Shown here piece after piece: positions 47,472 to 56,554 of a stretch of DNA of 64,000 nucleotides. Origin of the DNA: Limnothrix sp. FACHB-406 (GTDB lineage Bacteria; Cyanobacteriota; Cyanobacteriia; CACIAM-69d); contig NZ_JACJSP010000003.1 in the NCBI RefSeq assembly GCF_014698235.1, forward strand, positions 310,001 through 374,000, read 5' to 3'. A program made the translations under genes and the position numbers. The notes under the pieces were generated by a model, which searched no databases, was not told the DNA's origin, and saw only the letters and a program-made list of their open reading frames with translations. Positions within the stretch are counted from its first letter, which is position 1. The number at the start of each line of letters is the position of its first letter.

Positions 47472-48176
47472 TCAGGCCCGGCCATAGTGGGCTAAGGGCT
47501 GACCGGTGCGATCGGCCCACAGTTGATCGCCCCAGGAAAAGTGCCACCACTCTTGGGCATGTTGGGCAAACCCGCCCGCGGCCATGGCCCGTCGCAACAG
47601 TTGGCGATGGGCGTGGAACTGCTGGTGTTGGGAATCGGTGGCTGGGGCGAAGTGGTCGGGAAATGAACGATCGGAACATTCATCGATCGGGGATCCCATA
47701 TCCAGCAGCCGCCCGGCCGCGTCAATCAGGGTCAGATCCAGGGCGGCTCCGGTGCTGTGGGGTGGCGGGGTGGCGGGGTGGTCGCTGGGGCTGGCCCAAA
47801 ACTGGCTAACGCGCGATCGCAGGGCTTGGGTTTGGGGATGCTGGGGATTTTGCGCCAGGGCAACGGGATCCAACCCTTCCATGAGGGCCAATTCGGCAAA
47901 GGTGTAGTCCACCATGAATTGCTGAACGGCCAAGGGGCGATAGGCATCAAAGATGGCCAGTTGCCAGCCCGGTTGTTGTTGGGCTAACCATTGGGCGGCC
48001 TGCAACAGCCGATCGAGCACGCCCGATCGCACCCAAAAGGGCGATTGGTCACCATAGGGCGCACCCAACACCGCGTAGGGATGCGGATCCCAGAGCTGGA
48101 AGCGATCGGGCGGGATGGGCACTAGGGGTTCGCCACAGTCCGCGATCGGGATTTTTTGATAGGGCTTGAGGGCCAT
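47472..48176 (-). CDS. D-alanyl-D-alanine dipeptidase (VanX family, M15D)
   Basis: From ATG at 48176 (MALKPYQKIPI) the enzyme has 234 residues. Zn ligands and catalytic residues of the VanX/DdpX family are visible: FDAYRPLAVQQ (conserved Arg), HSTGAALDLTL (SxHxxGxAxD type) and EWWHFSWGD (catalytic Glu and third ligand His). It cleaves D-Ala-D-Ala, probably in murein turnover and not vancomycin resistance, because no vanH/vanA neighbours exist. ATG at 48185 (MNPMALK) is an alternative start. It probably acts in the cytoplasm; no signal peptide is seen. Confidence 0.88.
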   Translation of the reverse strand: MALKPYQKIPIADCGEPLVPIPPDRFQLWDPHPYAVLGAPYGDQSPFWVRSGVLDRLLQAAQWLAQQQPGWQLAIFDAYRPLAVQQFMVDYTFAELALMEGLDPVALAQNPQHPQTQALRSRVSQFWASPSDHPATPPPHSTGAALDLTLIDAAGRLLDMGSPIDECSDRSFPDHFAPATDSQHQQFHAHRQLLRRAMAAGGFAQHAQEWWHFSWGDQLWADRTGQPLAHYGRA

Positions 48177-48255
48177 GGGGTTCATGGGTGCGGCGGTTGC
48201 GGAGCCTGAGGGCAAAGCTTGAGGGTAAAGCTTGGGGGTTCATCAACGGCGAACC

Positions 48256-48394
48256 CTAGGGCGTGTCATCAAATGAAGCTGGAACGACTAATTTTCCTAG
48301 CTCAACCACCCTAAACAAGGGGCTTAAGCCCCTTGCTCCCCACGATCTCGCAACGCAAGAATCAGGGTTTCGGGGATTTGATGACAGTTCCTAA
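48256..48394. repeat. Small inverted-repeat element ending in the proC stop codon
   Basis: Ends with TGTCATCAAAT (left, 48264-48274) and its inverse ATTTGATGACA (right, 48376-48386), plus partly matching TAGG outer bases, border about 139 bp. The core at 48316-48335 is the same perfect 20-bp CTTAAG palindrome seen at 35685. The proC stop (48391-48393) lies in the outer right end. Confidence 0.65.
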
Positions 48395-49224
48395 GCGCGG
48401 CCCAATTCCTGCGATCGTTGCCAGGCCGCGCGTACCGCTTCGATGGTGGCGGAACGGAATCCAGCCTGCTCCAGGGCGGCCACCCCCGCGATCGTTGTGC
48501 CGCCGGGACTGGTGACCCGATCTTTCAGGATCGCCGGGTGTAGTTGGCTGTCTTGCAACAGTTGGGCGGTTCCCAAAACCGTTTGCAGGGCCAGGGTGCT
48601 GGCAGTGGCTCGGGGCAACCCGGCCGCCACGCCCCCATCGGTGAGCGCTTCCACAAACAAGGCCACAAAGGCCGGCCCTGACCCAGACAACCCGGTGACC
48701 GCATCCATCAAAGATTCCGGCACTTCCACCACTTGTCCGATCGCCCCAAAAATCTGGCGAGCCTGTTCCATGGCCGCCTGCTCGGCCAAAGAACCGGGGG
48801 CGATCGCCGTGACCCCTGCGCCCACGGTGGCCGGTGTGTTGGGCATGGCTCGCACCACCGGACAGCCACCGAAGGCCGCTTCCAGTTTGGCCAAGGTTGT
48901 GCCGGCCAAAATCGACAGGATCAGGGGCGATCGCGCGGGATCCCAAGCACCGGCCACCTGGGCCGCCACCGTGGCAAAAACTTGGGGCTTGATGGCCAAA
49001 AGAACGATTTGGGATTGGGCCAGGAGCGATCGATTGTCATCGGTGACCTGTACCCCATAGCGCTCGGCCAGGGTCGCTCGGCGCTCGGCCATGGGTTCAC
49101 TGACGCAAATTTGCGCTCCAAGAATCACGTCCCGATCGCACAACCGGGCCAAAATTGCCTCGGCCATCACGCCCCCGCCAATTACGCCCAACTGCCAAAC
49201 CGCACCGGCCCCGGAATCCGTCAT
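48391..49224 (-). CDS. proC: pyrroline-5-carboxylate reductase
   Basis: From ATG at 49224 (MTDSGAGAVWQLGVIGGGVMAEAIL) the enzyme has 277 residues and reduces P5C to proline with NAD(P)H. The Rossmann motif GVIGGGVMAEAI and the C-terminal signature (DAVTGLSGSGPAFVALF...LKDRVTSPGGTTIAG) are intact. It closes the order pipX-pipY-sepF-proC typical of cyanobacteria. A hairpin with a T run sits between sepF and proC, so proC may be partly uncoupled. Its stop codon overlaps the end of a small mobile-like repeat. Confidence 0.95.
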   Translation of the reverse strand: MTDSGAGAVWQLGVIGGGVMAEAILARLCDRDVILGAQICVSEPMAERRATLAERYGVQVTDDNRSLLAQSQIVLLAIKPQVFATVAAQVAGAWDPARSPLILSILAGTTLAKLEAAFGGCPVVRAMPNTPATVGAGVTAIAPGSLAEQAAMEQARQIFGAIGQVVEVPESLMDAVTGLSGSGPAFVALFVEALTDGGVAAGLPRATASTLALQTVLGTAQLLQDSQLHPAILKDRVTSPGGTTIAGVAALEQAGFRSATIEAVRAAWQRSQELGRA

Positions 49225-49283
49225 AAACCTTGTCTCATGCTGAATTTTTCGATCCAATCGATGCGGATTGGATTTAGTCAAGA

Positions 49284-49320
49284 GCAAAAATATAGGGCAA
49301 TAGATTGACTACTGCCCTAC
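49284..49320 (-). terminator. Hairpin with T run between sepF and proC
   Basis: On the minus strand TAGGGCA...TGCCCTA forms a 7-bp stem with a 13-base loop, followed by TATTTTTGC. It lies after the sepF stop and before the proC start and could act as a terminator or attenuator. Confidence 0.6.
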
Positions 49321-49402
49321 AGTTTGGCCCGGTGTTCAAGGGCCCCTCGATCGTGATTGATCGTTGAAGATTGAGCCGTGATTAAACCGACTGGGCGGCG
49401 GC

Positions 49403-50104
49403 CTACTGAGCGGCAGCCTGCTGGAAGCGATCGGTTGCCCAAACGGGGGCTTGGCCAGGGCGAGCGGCAGCCTGGGCCGCAGCCTGGGCCTGGAACACTT
49501 CGCGCACCAAACCGCTGTGGGTGCTGACCTGCACACAACTGGGCGTGAACAGGAAAATGCTTTCGCCAATCCGCTCTTGGTGACCATCCAGGGCGTAGGT
49601 TCCGCCAGCGATGAAGTCCACGGAGCGTTGGGCCTGGTCGGGATCCATCATCGTCAGGTTCAACACCACCGACTTCCGCTCCCGCAGGGCCTGAATCGCT
49701 TGGGGCATTTCCTCAAACGAGCGCGGCTCCATCACCACCACTTCGGAAATTCCGTTTACCGCACCCGGCATACCAATCACGTTGCTCATAGAAGAAGTTG
49801 TTGGGGTTCCAGTTGTCGCGCGGGGGCTGGGCGGCACAATCGGCTCGGGCGATCGAGCCGCAGCCGGTGCCGGAAACCCACCGGCCAACGAAGCGGATGC
49901 ATCAGCAACGGCGGCATAGCGACGGCTACGGCGGGCGTTGGCCTCATCCGTGGGAGCCGCAGCGGGCTGGGATTCCGCCGCTGGCTGCTGATACGAACCA
50001 CGGTAGCCATTGTTATTGCTATCGTTTTCGTCGTAGTCGTAATCGTATTCCACTGGATCACCCAGACCCACAAAATCCCGAAGTTTCGTAAAAATAGCGT
50101 TCAC
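49403..50104 (-). CDS. sepF: cell division protein SepF
   Basis: The start is GTG at 50104 (encoding [26 protein letters not shown]), the conserved N-terminus of cyanobacterial SepF, preceded by a GGAGAGGA ribosome-binding site; the frame upstream is spurious. The 233-residue protein has an N-terminal membrane-binding amphipathic helix and a long variable linker. A C-terminal SepF domain (about 125-215: [48 protein letters not shown]) polymerises and binds FtsZ. An Ala/Gln-rich tail follows. It anchors the Z ring to the membrane. Confidence 0.95.
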   Translation of the reverse strand: MNAIFTKLRDFVGLGDPVEYDYDYDENDSNNNGYRGSYQQPAAESQPAAAPTDEANARRSRRYAAVADASASLAGGFPAPAAARSPEPIVPPSPRATTGTPTTSSMSNVIGMPGAVNGISEVVVMEPRSFEEMPQAIQALRERKSVVLNLTMMDPDQAQRSVDFIAGGTYALDGHQERIGESIFLFTPSCVQVSTHSGLVREVFQAQAAAQAAARPGQAPVWATDRFQQAAAQ

Positions 50105-50763
50105 CTCGTCCTCTCCACTTACTAACCACGTTGGGGGCTGGAGTACCGACGAGTTTCTAGGGGCTGATTGAACGCCGCCAAGACTCCGTCGGCTTGGTTG
50201 CCTAACATCCACTCCTCGACGAACCACCATTAACCACCATTTAAACCGCCATTGACCACAAGAGTTGCATCCTTGCTGCCGATGGGATTGATCGTCACCT
50301 TCAGCGTTTTCGGCGCTTGTTGTCTTGAAAATGGGGTTCCAGCGCGGGGCTGTTCAATGATTGTTGAATGGGTTGGGGTTTAGGTCGCCCCGATTTTATC
50401 AGACTGGGCTAAAAGCCGCCTGCTTAAGGGTCTGAATCCAGACCTAATTCCCCAATCTGCACCCCAATGAGCTATTCAAAAGGAGCCGTAATTGATTGGC
50501 TGCCCGTTTTTTGGTCAACAGTCTACTCCAATTTTTTTGATTCCACCACGATCGGGTTGGCCACTGAAGGATGGGTGGTTGCCAAGGGCGATCGAGCGAC
50601 GGAGGGGGAGCGATCGGGGTTGGCGGTTACCTATGGTCACCATTCACGAAGATCAGTGGTCGATCGGGTCAAAATTGGTCACTATTCAGACAGATCTTGA
50701 CAGGTCTTGCTGAATGGTTGGGGAATTTTTTGTGCAATCTCCTCAATTCAACGGGTGAGGAAT
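50105..50763. other. Spacer between pipY and sepF
   Basis: About 660 bases, unusually long within this operon-like group. Plus-strand frames at 50467-50713 overlap one another and show no domain. No clear promoter or terminator was defined. Confidence 0.45.
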
Positions 50764-51477
50764 CTAGGCCCGATCGCCAAATAGGGTTCGTCCTAGGCGA
50801 ATCATGGTGGCTCCCGCTTGCAGGGCGATCGGCCAATCGTTAGACATGCCCATCGATCGCTCCGTCATGGCCAAGCGTTGCCAAGGTTGGGCTTGGATTT
50901 GATCCGCCAGCGATCGGGCTTCGGCAAAAAAGTCCGCTAATTCCGCTTCGTTTAAGCCCAGGGGAGGAATTGCCATCAATCCTCGAATTTGCAGATGGGT
51001 TAACCGATCCAGCTCGGGCAAGGCCGCTTGCAGTTCACTCGGCGACCAACCGGCCTTGTTGGGGTCGGGCCGCAACTTCACTTGCAGACAAATTTGGGGC
51101 GGGCGATCGCGTTCGGCGGCCAGGCGATCGAGCCGTTGGGCCAACTCCAATCGATCGACCGAATGAATTGACTCAAACAGTTCCAGGGCTTTTTTGGCCT
51201 TGTTGCTTTGCAGTTGGCCAATTAAGTGCCAGCGAATATCCGTCAGGTCACTGAGGGCGGCGCGTTTTTCTGCCGCTTCCTGCACGCGATTTTCCCCAAA
51301 GTCCCGAATCCCGCATTCATAGGCTTCTCGCACACATTCGGGGCCAAAGGTCTTGGAAACGGCCATGAATCGCACCGAGTCCGGCAAATGATCGCGCAAA
51401 AATTCGACCCGCTGGGACAAACGGGGCAGCATAGCCAAAGCCTGCACCCAATCCTGGGACATAGACGGCGCACTCAT
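50764..51477 (-). CDS. pipY: YggS/PipY family PLP-binding protein
   Basis: The 237-residue protein is of the PLPBP family: fold-type III with PLP-binding Lys in FMAVSKTFGPECVREAY (about residues 37-53), then GENRVQEAAEKRAAL, WHLIGQLQSNKAKKAL and the phosphate-binding SMGMSNDWPIALQAGATMIRLGRTLFG. Members keep free PLP in balance and have no proven catalytic reaction. It lies 27 bases after pipX, the linkage known for pipX-pipY in cyanobacteria. Start MSAPSMSQDW at 51477; an internal ATG five codons later is possible. Confidence 0.93.
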   Translation of the reverse strand: MSAPSMSQDWVQALAMLPRLSQRVEFLRDHLPDSVRFMAVSKTFGPECVREAYECGIRDFGENRVQEAAEKRAALSDLTDIRWHLIGQLQSNKAKKALELFESIHSVDRLELAQRLDRLAAERDRPPQICLQVKLRPDPNKAGWSPSELQAALPELDRLTHLQIRGLMAIPPLGLNEAELADFFAEARSLADQIQAQPWQRLAMTERSMGMSNDWPIALQAGATMIRLGRTLFGDRA

Positions 51478-51504
51478 GGCAACAGGATGATTCGTAAGGC
51501 GATT

Positions 51505-51774
51505 TTACTGGAAGGTGCGCTGGTAGGCGGCCCGCACCGCTTGATATTCCTCCCGGTTGCCGTTGCGCTGAAGCGCTCGCATTCTGACCTCGACCATGGT
51601 TCGGGCATCGCTGCGGGTAACCGGTTCAAACCGGAGGCCCGTCTCCGCGATCGACACCAAAAAGAACAGACGATGGGCGTATAGCGTCGTAAATAATTCG
51701 CGACTGTTTTCCAGCCGACAAATCATCAGCAATAACCCAAACGTGGGGTGATTTAGATAGGCTTCGAGGCTCAT
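51505..51774 (-). CDS. pipX: PipX, PII- and NtcA-interacting regulator
   Basis: From ATG at 51774 (MSLEAYLNHPTFGLLLMIC) the protein has 89 residues, the standard PipX length. ELFTTLYAHRLFFLVSI and FEPVTRSDARTMVEVRMRAL match the Tudor-like domain, and the end RAAYQRTFQ matches the C-terminal helices. PipX coactivates NtcA under nitrogen shortage and is held by PII when nitrogen is ample. The 21-residue extension upstream is not PipX-like. It is the first gene of the pipX-pipY-sepF-proC group. Confidence 0.96.
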   Translation of the reverse strand: MSLEAYLNHPTFGLLLMICRLENSRELFTTLYAHRLFFLVSIAETGLRFEPVTRSDARTMVEVRMRALQRNGNREEYQAVRAAYQRTFQ

Positions 51775-52418
51775 TCCAGCTCTAGTGGGGTAGGACAGCA
51801 AGCCGGCCACCCAGAGCGCTTGGCTCGGGATGGCCAAGGAAGTGCGATCGGGTTAGTTTATGGCGTGCAGATTGCCATCAAATCATGACGCAGCAAAACG
51901 TTCGTGTCGAACAGTTGCATCGAACAGTTAATAGTATCGGAATGCGATCGCCTTTCGCCGGGATAGTCCGTGAAATCTCTACGGGGTTTCTCCAATTTCC
52001 AGGGATTTTGCAAGGCGTTGCTAACGGGCGATCGGGATTTTGGGTCGAGATTCGATCGGGGGTTGACCCAAATTCAGCCCAATTCGGTTGAAATTCTTAA
52101 TTCCGATCACTGCGCCGGGATCAGAAACCGGGGATCAATCAAACACAATCCTTGCCTGGGTTTGCTGCTTTGTGGGGGCGATCGGCTCGATCGGCCCACA
52201 GATCCGATTCTGGATGGTTTGGCTGCCTAACGTTGAGCCGTGGGGCCGGGGCGAGAACCGTTTTCATGGTCAGGATCATCCCGGAACCCAAGATGCTGCG
52301 GTCTCAGGGAAATGTTACGGCGGGCTAACTTTCTCAGGATCCGTCGAATTCCACCCCAAATTTTCACCCCCAGAGACAGCGCCCAATTCAATCTCTGATC
52401 CAATACCTAATCCAATAT
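51775..52418. other. Spacer between acpS and pipX
   Basis: About 640 bases without a supportable gene. The pipX promoter should lie in the right-hand reading upstream of 51774, but I could not identify a convincing NtcA box or -10/-35 pair. Confidence 0.4.
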
Positions 52419-52964
52419 TCAACATTCAACATCCGATCCTGTGCGGGTTGCCTTGGGAGCTGGGCCCAAAGAGTCAGACCCCGATCCACAAACCAGAATG
52501 GCGGAAGCGGTGGCATAGTCCCGATCGTGGCTGAAACTGACTTGCCAATGGGCTTCGGGCCCAGCACTGGCAGCGACGGGATGGGTTTGGCAATGGAGGG
52601 TACAGCGGCGATCGAGGGCGACCAGGGCCCGGCCACGCAAACAAACGCCCGGTTCGCCCGTGGCCCGGCGGGTAATTTCCACATCCTTGTAACCCACTCC
52701 ATGCCAGCCTGTGCCCAGGGCCTTGACCACGGCTTCTTTGGCAGCCCAGCGGCCCGCCAACCGGTTCACCACATCGGGCGTGAGGTGGTCGTTCAGCAGA
52801 GTTTCGGGACTGAGGGTTTCCCAGGGGATCGATCGAGCCAGTGATCGCCAACAAGTTCGCTGTTCCTGGGGAGTATAGACCCGTTGCAGAAAGCGGCCCC
52901 CGAATCGATCGAGGGCTGCTCGGATGCGGGGGATATAAACCAAGTCAGTACCCAGATAAAACAC
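52419..52964 (-). CDS. acpS: holo-[acyl-carrier-protein] synthase, unusually long
   Basis: AcpS transfers 4'-phosphopantetheine from CoA to acyl carrier protein. The signatures YLGTDLVYIPRI (residues about 3-14, Mg-binding Asp) and RLAGRWAAKEAVVKALGTG are present, as is a late WQVSFSHDRDYATASAIL strand. It starts with GTG at 52964. At 181 residues it is longer than the usual about 125: there is an insertion between RVYTPQEQ and the KEA block (WRSLARSIPWETLSPETLLNDH), plus a tail of about 20 residues after the last core strand. Confidence 0.9.
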   Translation of the reverse strand: MFYLGTDLVYIPRIRAALDRFGGRFLQRVYTPQEQRTCWRSLARSIPWETLSPETLLNDHLTPDVVNRLAGRWAAKEAVVKALGTGWHGVGYKDVEITRRATGEPGVCLRGRALVALDRRCTLHCQTHPVAASAGPEAHWQVSFSHDRDYATASAILVCGSGSDSLGPAPKATRTGSDVEC

Positions 52965-53022
52965 GGCGACCTAATATCCAAAGTCCAAACCCGAAATCTA
53001 AACCCCAATCCCTGCCCCCTGC

Positions 53023-54396
53023 CTAGTCCGCAGAGCCAGCGGAGTTCAGCCGCTGTTGCCAGGCCCGATCGACCGCTTCCGGGTTCAGGGCTTCTTGCTC
53101 CGTCACGTCCATTTCTGTGGTGTAGGTCAAATCCCGATCGGTGATTTGGTTGCGGGCTTGGGTCAGTTGTTGTCGGGCAGCCAGCTTGTGAGCCAAGTCT
53201 GGATCGGGATGGGTCACCAAATCCGCCAGGGCACTGCGCTGCTGGTTGCGCCGCTCGATCGCCCGATTGCGCCCCGAAATCACCCACCAGCGAACCGCCG
53301 GAATGCTCAGAAATGCGCCGCTGTAGCCCAATCCCAACAGGCAGGTAAAGCGCAAGAACCCATAGGCCTTGCCAAAGGTTGCCGCATCCCCCGCCGCAAT
53401 CAGCCCCCCTAACACCAAGGACAACACCAACAGCGCCACCCCGAGGGCGATCGCCCCAGCCCGTTGCCCCGAGCTAGCGCGACTGAAGTTATAGATACGC
53501 TCCGACTGGAATCGCGGCAGGGTTTCGGGCAGATCGGCCAAATCCTGCACGGTGGTTTGTAAGTCGGGAAACTGATAGATAATTTCGCCGCGATCGGTCA
53601 CCTGGGGATGGCCATTAAACCGCACCAAAACTGGCAACATCCAATCTTCATCCAGGTCTTGGGCCTTGGGCATTGCCCGATCGGGCAGTTCCAGATAGGG
53701 AGCCACCTGTTCCACCACCACCGCCCCTTGGTTTTGGCGAATCACTTGGGCAATCAGTTGCCAACGTTCCTTTTCCAAATACAAATTCGGGTTGCCATCC
53801 CCAAACAGAAAGGAATAGATCGCCTCTAAAAAGTTGAGATCGGGCTTTTCCCGTCGCCGTTGGTAAGCGTAGTTGTCGTAGTCGGGCCACCAGATCCAAA
53901 TCCAATCGGACCAGCCGTAGTAGCCACCCCCGATCGGGAAACCAATATTCCAACTGCCCGAGCTGGAGCCAGACCCCCGCGAATCGCCGCCACCACCACT
54001 ATCACTATCGCTGTCCCGAGAACTGCTGAGGGCCACCAAAGCCACCACGATCGCCGCCACCACTGCCACAATCAACAGCAACAGCACAATGCCAACGGAA
54101 AGCCGAATCAGATAAAACAGGACTTTCCAAATCTTGGCCCAGGTTTCCTGAAGTTGGAGTTGCCAGAACTTGTTGCGCAGAATGTCGCGAAAGTCGCGGG
54201 AAAAGACGTAAACCACGTCACCGGACTCGGCCACCTGTAGGTTACCGCCGGCCGAAGTCGCCAACACCATCAGCCCCCGTTCCGCCAGGTTTAAATCCAA
54301 ACCCGCTTGGGCAGCCACATCGGCCACGGTGACACGGTAGTTCAGTTGCTCAACGGCTTCTAACAAGCCAGATTCGATCGCGGGCACAGAAGCCAT
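53023..54396 (-). CDS. conserved cyanobacterial/plastid-type membrane protein of unknown function
   Basis: The 457-residue protein has an N-terminal winged-helix-like region (about 1-75: VTVADVAAQAGLDLNLAERGLMVLA) and a membrane helix (about 95-125). A Ser/Asp/Gly-rich linker and an aromatic patch (WSDWIWIWWPDYDNYAY) follow. A central domain contains the conserved SFLFGDGNPN, and two or three membrane helices lie near 310-370. The FGDGNPN block marks a family shared, as I recall, by cyanobacteria and plant chloroplasts, with no settled role. It is upstream of acpS on the same strand, 58 bases apart. Confidence 0.75.
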   Translation of the reverse strand: MASVPAIESGLLEAVEQLNYRVTVADVAAQAGLDLNLAERGLMVLATSAGGNLQVAESGDVVYVFSRDFRDILRNKFWQLQLQETWAKIWKVLFYLIRLSVGIVLLLLIVAVVAAIVVALVALSSSRDSDSDSGGGGDSRGSGSSSGSWNIGFPIGGGYYGWSDWIWIWWPDYDNYAYQRRREKPDLNFLEAIYSFLFGDGNPNLYLEKERWQLIAQVIRQNQGAVVVEQVAPYLELPDRAMPKAQDLDEDWMLPVLVRFNGHPQVTDRGEIIYQFPDLQTTVQDLADLPETLPRFQSERIYNFSRASSGQRAGAIALGVALLVLSLVLGGLIAAGDAATFGKAYGFLRFTCLLGLGYSGAFLSIPAVRWWVISGRNRAIERRNQQRSALADLVTHPDPDLAHKLAARQQLTQARNQITDRDLTYTTEMDVTEQEALNPEAVDRAWQQRLNSAGSAD

Positions 54397-54534
54397 AGGT
54401 CTATAAATCAGCCGCTCTGGGTCTTTTGCGGTTTTGCTCAGTGCTGTTCCCAGTATAGGGAAGCTGTCTGGGTTTGAGCTTGGGTTTGAGCCGATCCCAA
54501 CCGGTTCGGGCCGCTGGGCTGAGCCTGAGATTGC

Positions 54535-55794
54535 TTAAGCAACCGATCGACGCATCGCCACCCACAGGTCTTGATATTGCCGTAGCGACTCGGCCGGCAA
54601 CGGTTGCAACAGTTCGCAGCGATCGAGCTGCTCAGGTGTCGGCAGCAACACATCCCGCTGAACGCTGGCTGTCATAGCCGTGCGATCGCCCTCCAGCCAA
54701 GGAGCCGGAGCCGCATCCAACCACCCGGCCAACCCTTGGGCAATGTCCGATCGCCAAGCAAGACTGGCCCACAGGGTCGCCAAATCCAGCGATTCCGGAG
54801 CCGCATGAACCGGCCGCACCCACAGATCCGCCCAAAGGGCCGTGCCCGACTGGGGAACCACCGCCCGCAAACTCCGTTGGCGAGCCAGGGCCGTCACCAC
54901 CTCATGGGACCAACCCACTGCCACCCAAGCATCCCCCAACAGCAACGGCTGCAAATAATCCTGAGTGGCATAGATCAGGGCCTGTTGATTGAGGGCCGCC
55001 AAAGCAGCGGTCAAGCCGGTTACGGACTGGGGTTGAGCTTCGTTATACGATCGCCCCAGTCGCTTCAGAGCCAGACCAATCACCTCCCGAGGCCGATCGA
55101 GCAGCACCACCTTGCCCCGCAGCTCCGGCCGCCACAAGTCCGCCCAATCCTGGGGTTCCCATCCCAAGGCCGCAAACCGATCGGGCCGGTAAACCAACAC
55201 CGTCGTTCCCCAACGGTAGGGAATTCCCCACAGGGATCCGGCGCGATCGGGTAATCCTTGGCGATTGAGTTGGATGACGGACTGCCAGCGATCGCCCAAA
55301 GTTACCCCCGCCGGGCGATCGGGCCAGGGTTGGATCCAACCGCGCCGCACTGCCCCCGCCAGCCATTCATGGCCCAGCAATCCCGTTAATCCCACCGGCC
55401 CCGCCCCTGCCGGCCGCAAAAACGGAATCCACGATCGCCAATCACCTTGACCCATGGTGGTTCCCGCCGGATCCCGCTGCCAGTCTTGCAACTGTTGCAT
55501 CAATAATTCCGCCTGATCCAACAAAGTCAGGTGAATGCCTCGGGTGGCTCCCTGCGCATTCGCCAGCCGCTGAAAGGCTTGGAGCAGTTGGGCAGGAACC
55601 GTATTTTCGATCGCCAGCACGGTCAAATCATTGGGATTGCGCCGTCCACAGCCCCCCAGCAACAGGCCCGCCGCGATCGCCCCCGTGCCGAGCAACCACT
55701 GCCGCCGCCCCCACCGAGGCTCCAGATCCACCGCCATTCCGGGCGATCGATTCCCCTTCAACTCCGCCCTTGCCTCGGGATTTTGCAAAGCCAT
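54535..55794 (-). CDS. polyamine-type ABC transporter substrate-binding lipoprotein, orphan
   Basis: The 419-residue protein has a twin-arginine-like RRQWLLGTG followed by a hydrophobic segment and lipobox LLLGGC (Cys about residue 49). The mature part resembles PotD/PotF-type binding proteins (LWGIPYRWGTTVLVYRPDRF, DWADLWRPELRGKVVLLDRPREVIGLALK). It would sit on the outer face of the cytoplasmic membrane and bind a polyamine or similar small cation. No permease or ATPase genes are adjacent, so its transporter partners must be elsewhere. The true start may be the ATG 19 codons downstream (MAVDLEPRWGRR). Confidence 0.85.
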   Translation of the reverse strand: MALQNPEARAELKGNRSPGMAVDLEPRWGRRQWLLGTGAIAAGLLLGGCGRRNPNDLTVLAIENTVPAQLLQAFQRLANAQGATRGIHLTLLDQAELLMQQLQDWQRDPAGTTMGQGDWRSWIPFLRPAGAGPVGLTGLLGHEWLAGAVRRGWIQPWPDRPAGVTLGDRWQSVIQLNRQGLPDRAGSLWGIPYRWGTTVLVYRPDRFAALGWEPQDWADLWRPELRGKVVLLDRPREVIGLALKRLGRSYNEAQPQSVTGLTAALAALNQQALIYATQDYLQPLLLGDAWVAVGWSHEVVTALARQRSLRAVVPQSGTALWADLWVRPVHAAPESLDLATLWASLAWRSDIAQGLAGWLDAAPAPWLEGDRTAMTASVQRDVLLPTPEQLDRCELLQPLPAESLRQYQDLWVAMRRSVA

Positions 55795-56170
55795 GGCCGC
55801 CTAGATTGCCTTAATTGATGCGAAATTAATGCGAAATTGATGCGACTTGCGCGTCGCTTGTCCGTTAATGGCGAATTCATCGCGAATTCATCGCGAATTT
55901 ATTGCGCAGTGTTTTGCCAGGTCATTTTAGCGATCAACTCTCGATATTTGAAGTTTTATAAAGTTTTGACAAGTTTTTTGTGCATATTTTTCTAAAAGAT
56001 CATTCTTTGGAAAAATGCGAAACACTTTCCAAAACAACAATATCCTGCACAATCTACCATGCGGATAATCGTTAAATGATTCAGCGATTGCTGAACTTTT
56101 GAGGATGGGTTATTTACGATAAAAACACAAGCCTCCGCCAGTGCAATCTAAAACCATGCGCTGACCTCCT
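55795..56170. other. AT-rich divergent promoter region
   Basis: No gene is supportable. Short direct repeats (GAATTCATCGC, GCGAATTT) occur at about 55870-55900, and the stretch 55940-56110 is AT-rich as expected of promoters for both flanking genes. Confidence 0.5.
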
Positions 56171-56554
56171 ATGGAACCATTGCAAGATCAAATTACACTC
56201 CTCAACCACAAGCTCGATGCGCTACATCAGTCGATTGAAACACTCTTGGGACGCTTAGCAAGTCGTGTTTCTTCCGAAGAGTCATCGTCCTTACATGAAC
56301 CAATGGCTCAGATTCTTCAACGGGGTGCAGCCTTGGTTGATTCCCCCAGCCCTATCCTCCATTCCATGGCTGATCTGAATGCTGAATATAAAGATATTCT
56401 GATCGATGATAGCTATCGGGAACCGAGCGATCGCGCGGGTGACAAGGAACTCACGCCGGAAATTCAAGTGCAACGGTTAATGGCTCAATTAACTGCTGCC
56501 TACAATCGGATTGCCGACTTAGAGGAACAACTCCTTTCGCGACGGATCCATTAA
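56171..56554 (+). CDS. small coiled-coil protein of unknown function
   Basis: The 127-residue protein has a predicted coiled coil at each end: PLQDQITLLNHKLDALHQSIETLLGRL and VQRLMAQLTAAYNRIADLEEQLL. A less ordered middle (about 45-95) separates them. No catalytic motif or membrane segment is seen. Composition and codon use look genuine, including a HIP1-like GCGATCGCGC in the coding part. ATG at 56171 lacks a good Shine-Dalgarno sequence. I do not recognise a named family. Confidence 0.6.
   Translation: MEPLQDQITLLNHKLDALHQSIETLLGRLASRVSSEESSSLHEPMAQILQRGAALVDSPSPILHSMADLNAEYKDILIDDSYREPSDRAGDKELTPEIQVQRLMAQLTAAYNRIADLEEQLLSRRIH

Noticed and set aside
47260-47679. N-terminal extension of the 46201-47259 gene
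   Set aside because: The additional 140 residues are Pro/Arg-rich and overlap the neighbouring dipeptidase gene on the same strand; MSQTELLLLARQGN is a natural start.
47472-48176. Vancomycin-resistance role for the VanX-like dipeptidase
   Set aside because: No vanH, vanA or regulator genes are nearby; a housekeeping peptidoglycan role is more economical.
50467-50713. Plus-strand frames between sepF and pipY
   Set aside because: Three overlapping frames, none with a domain or a good start.
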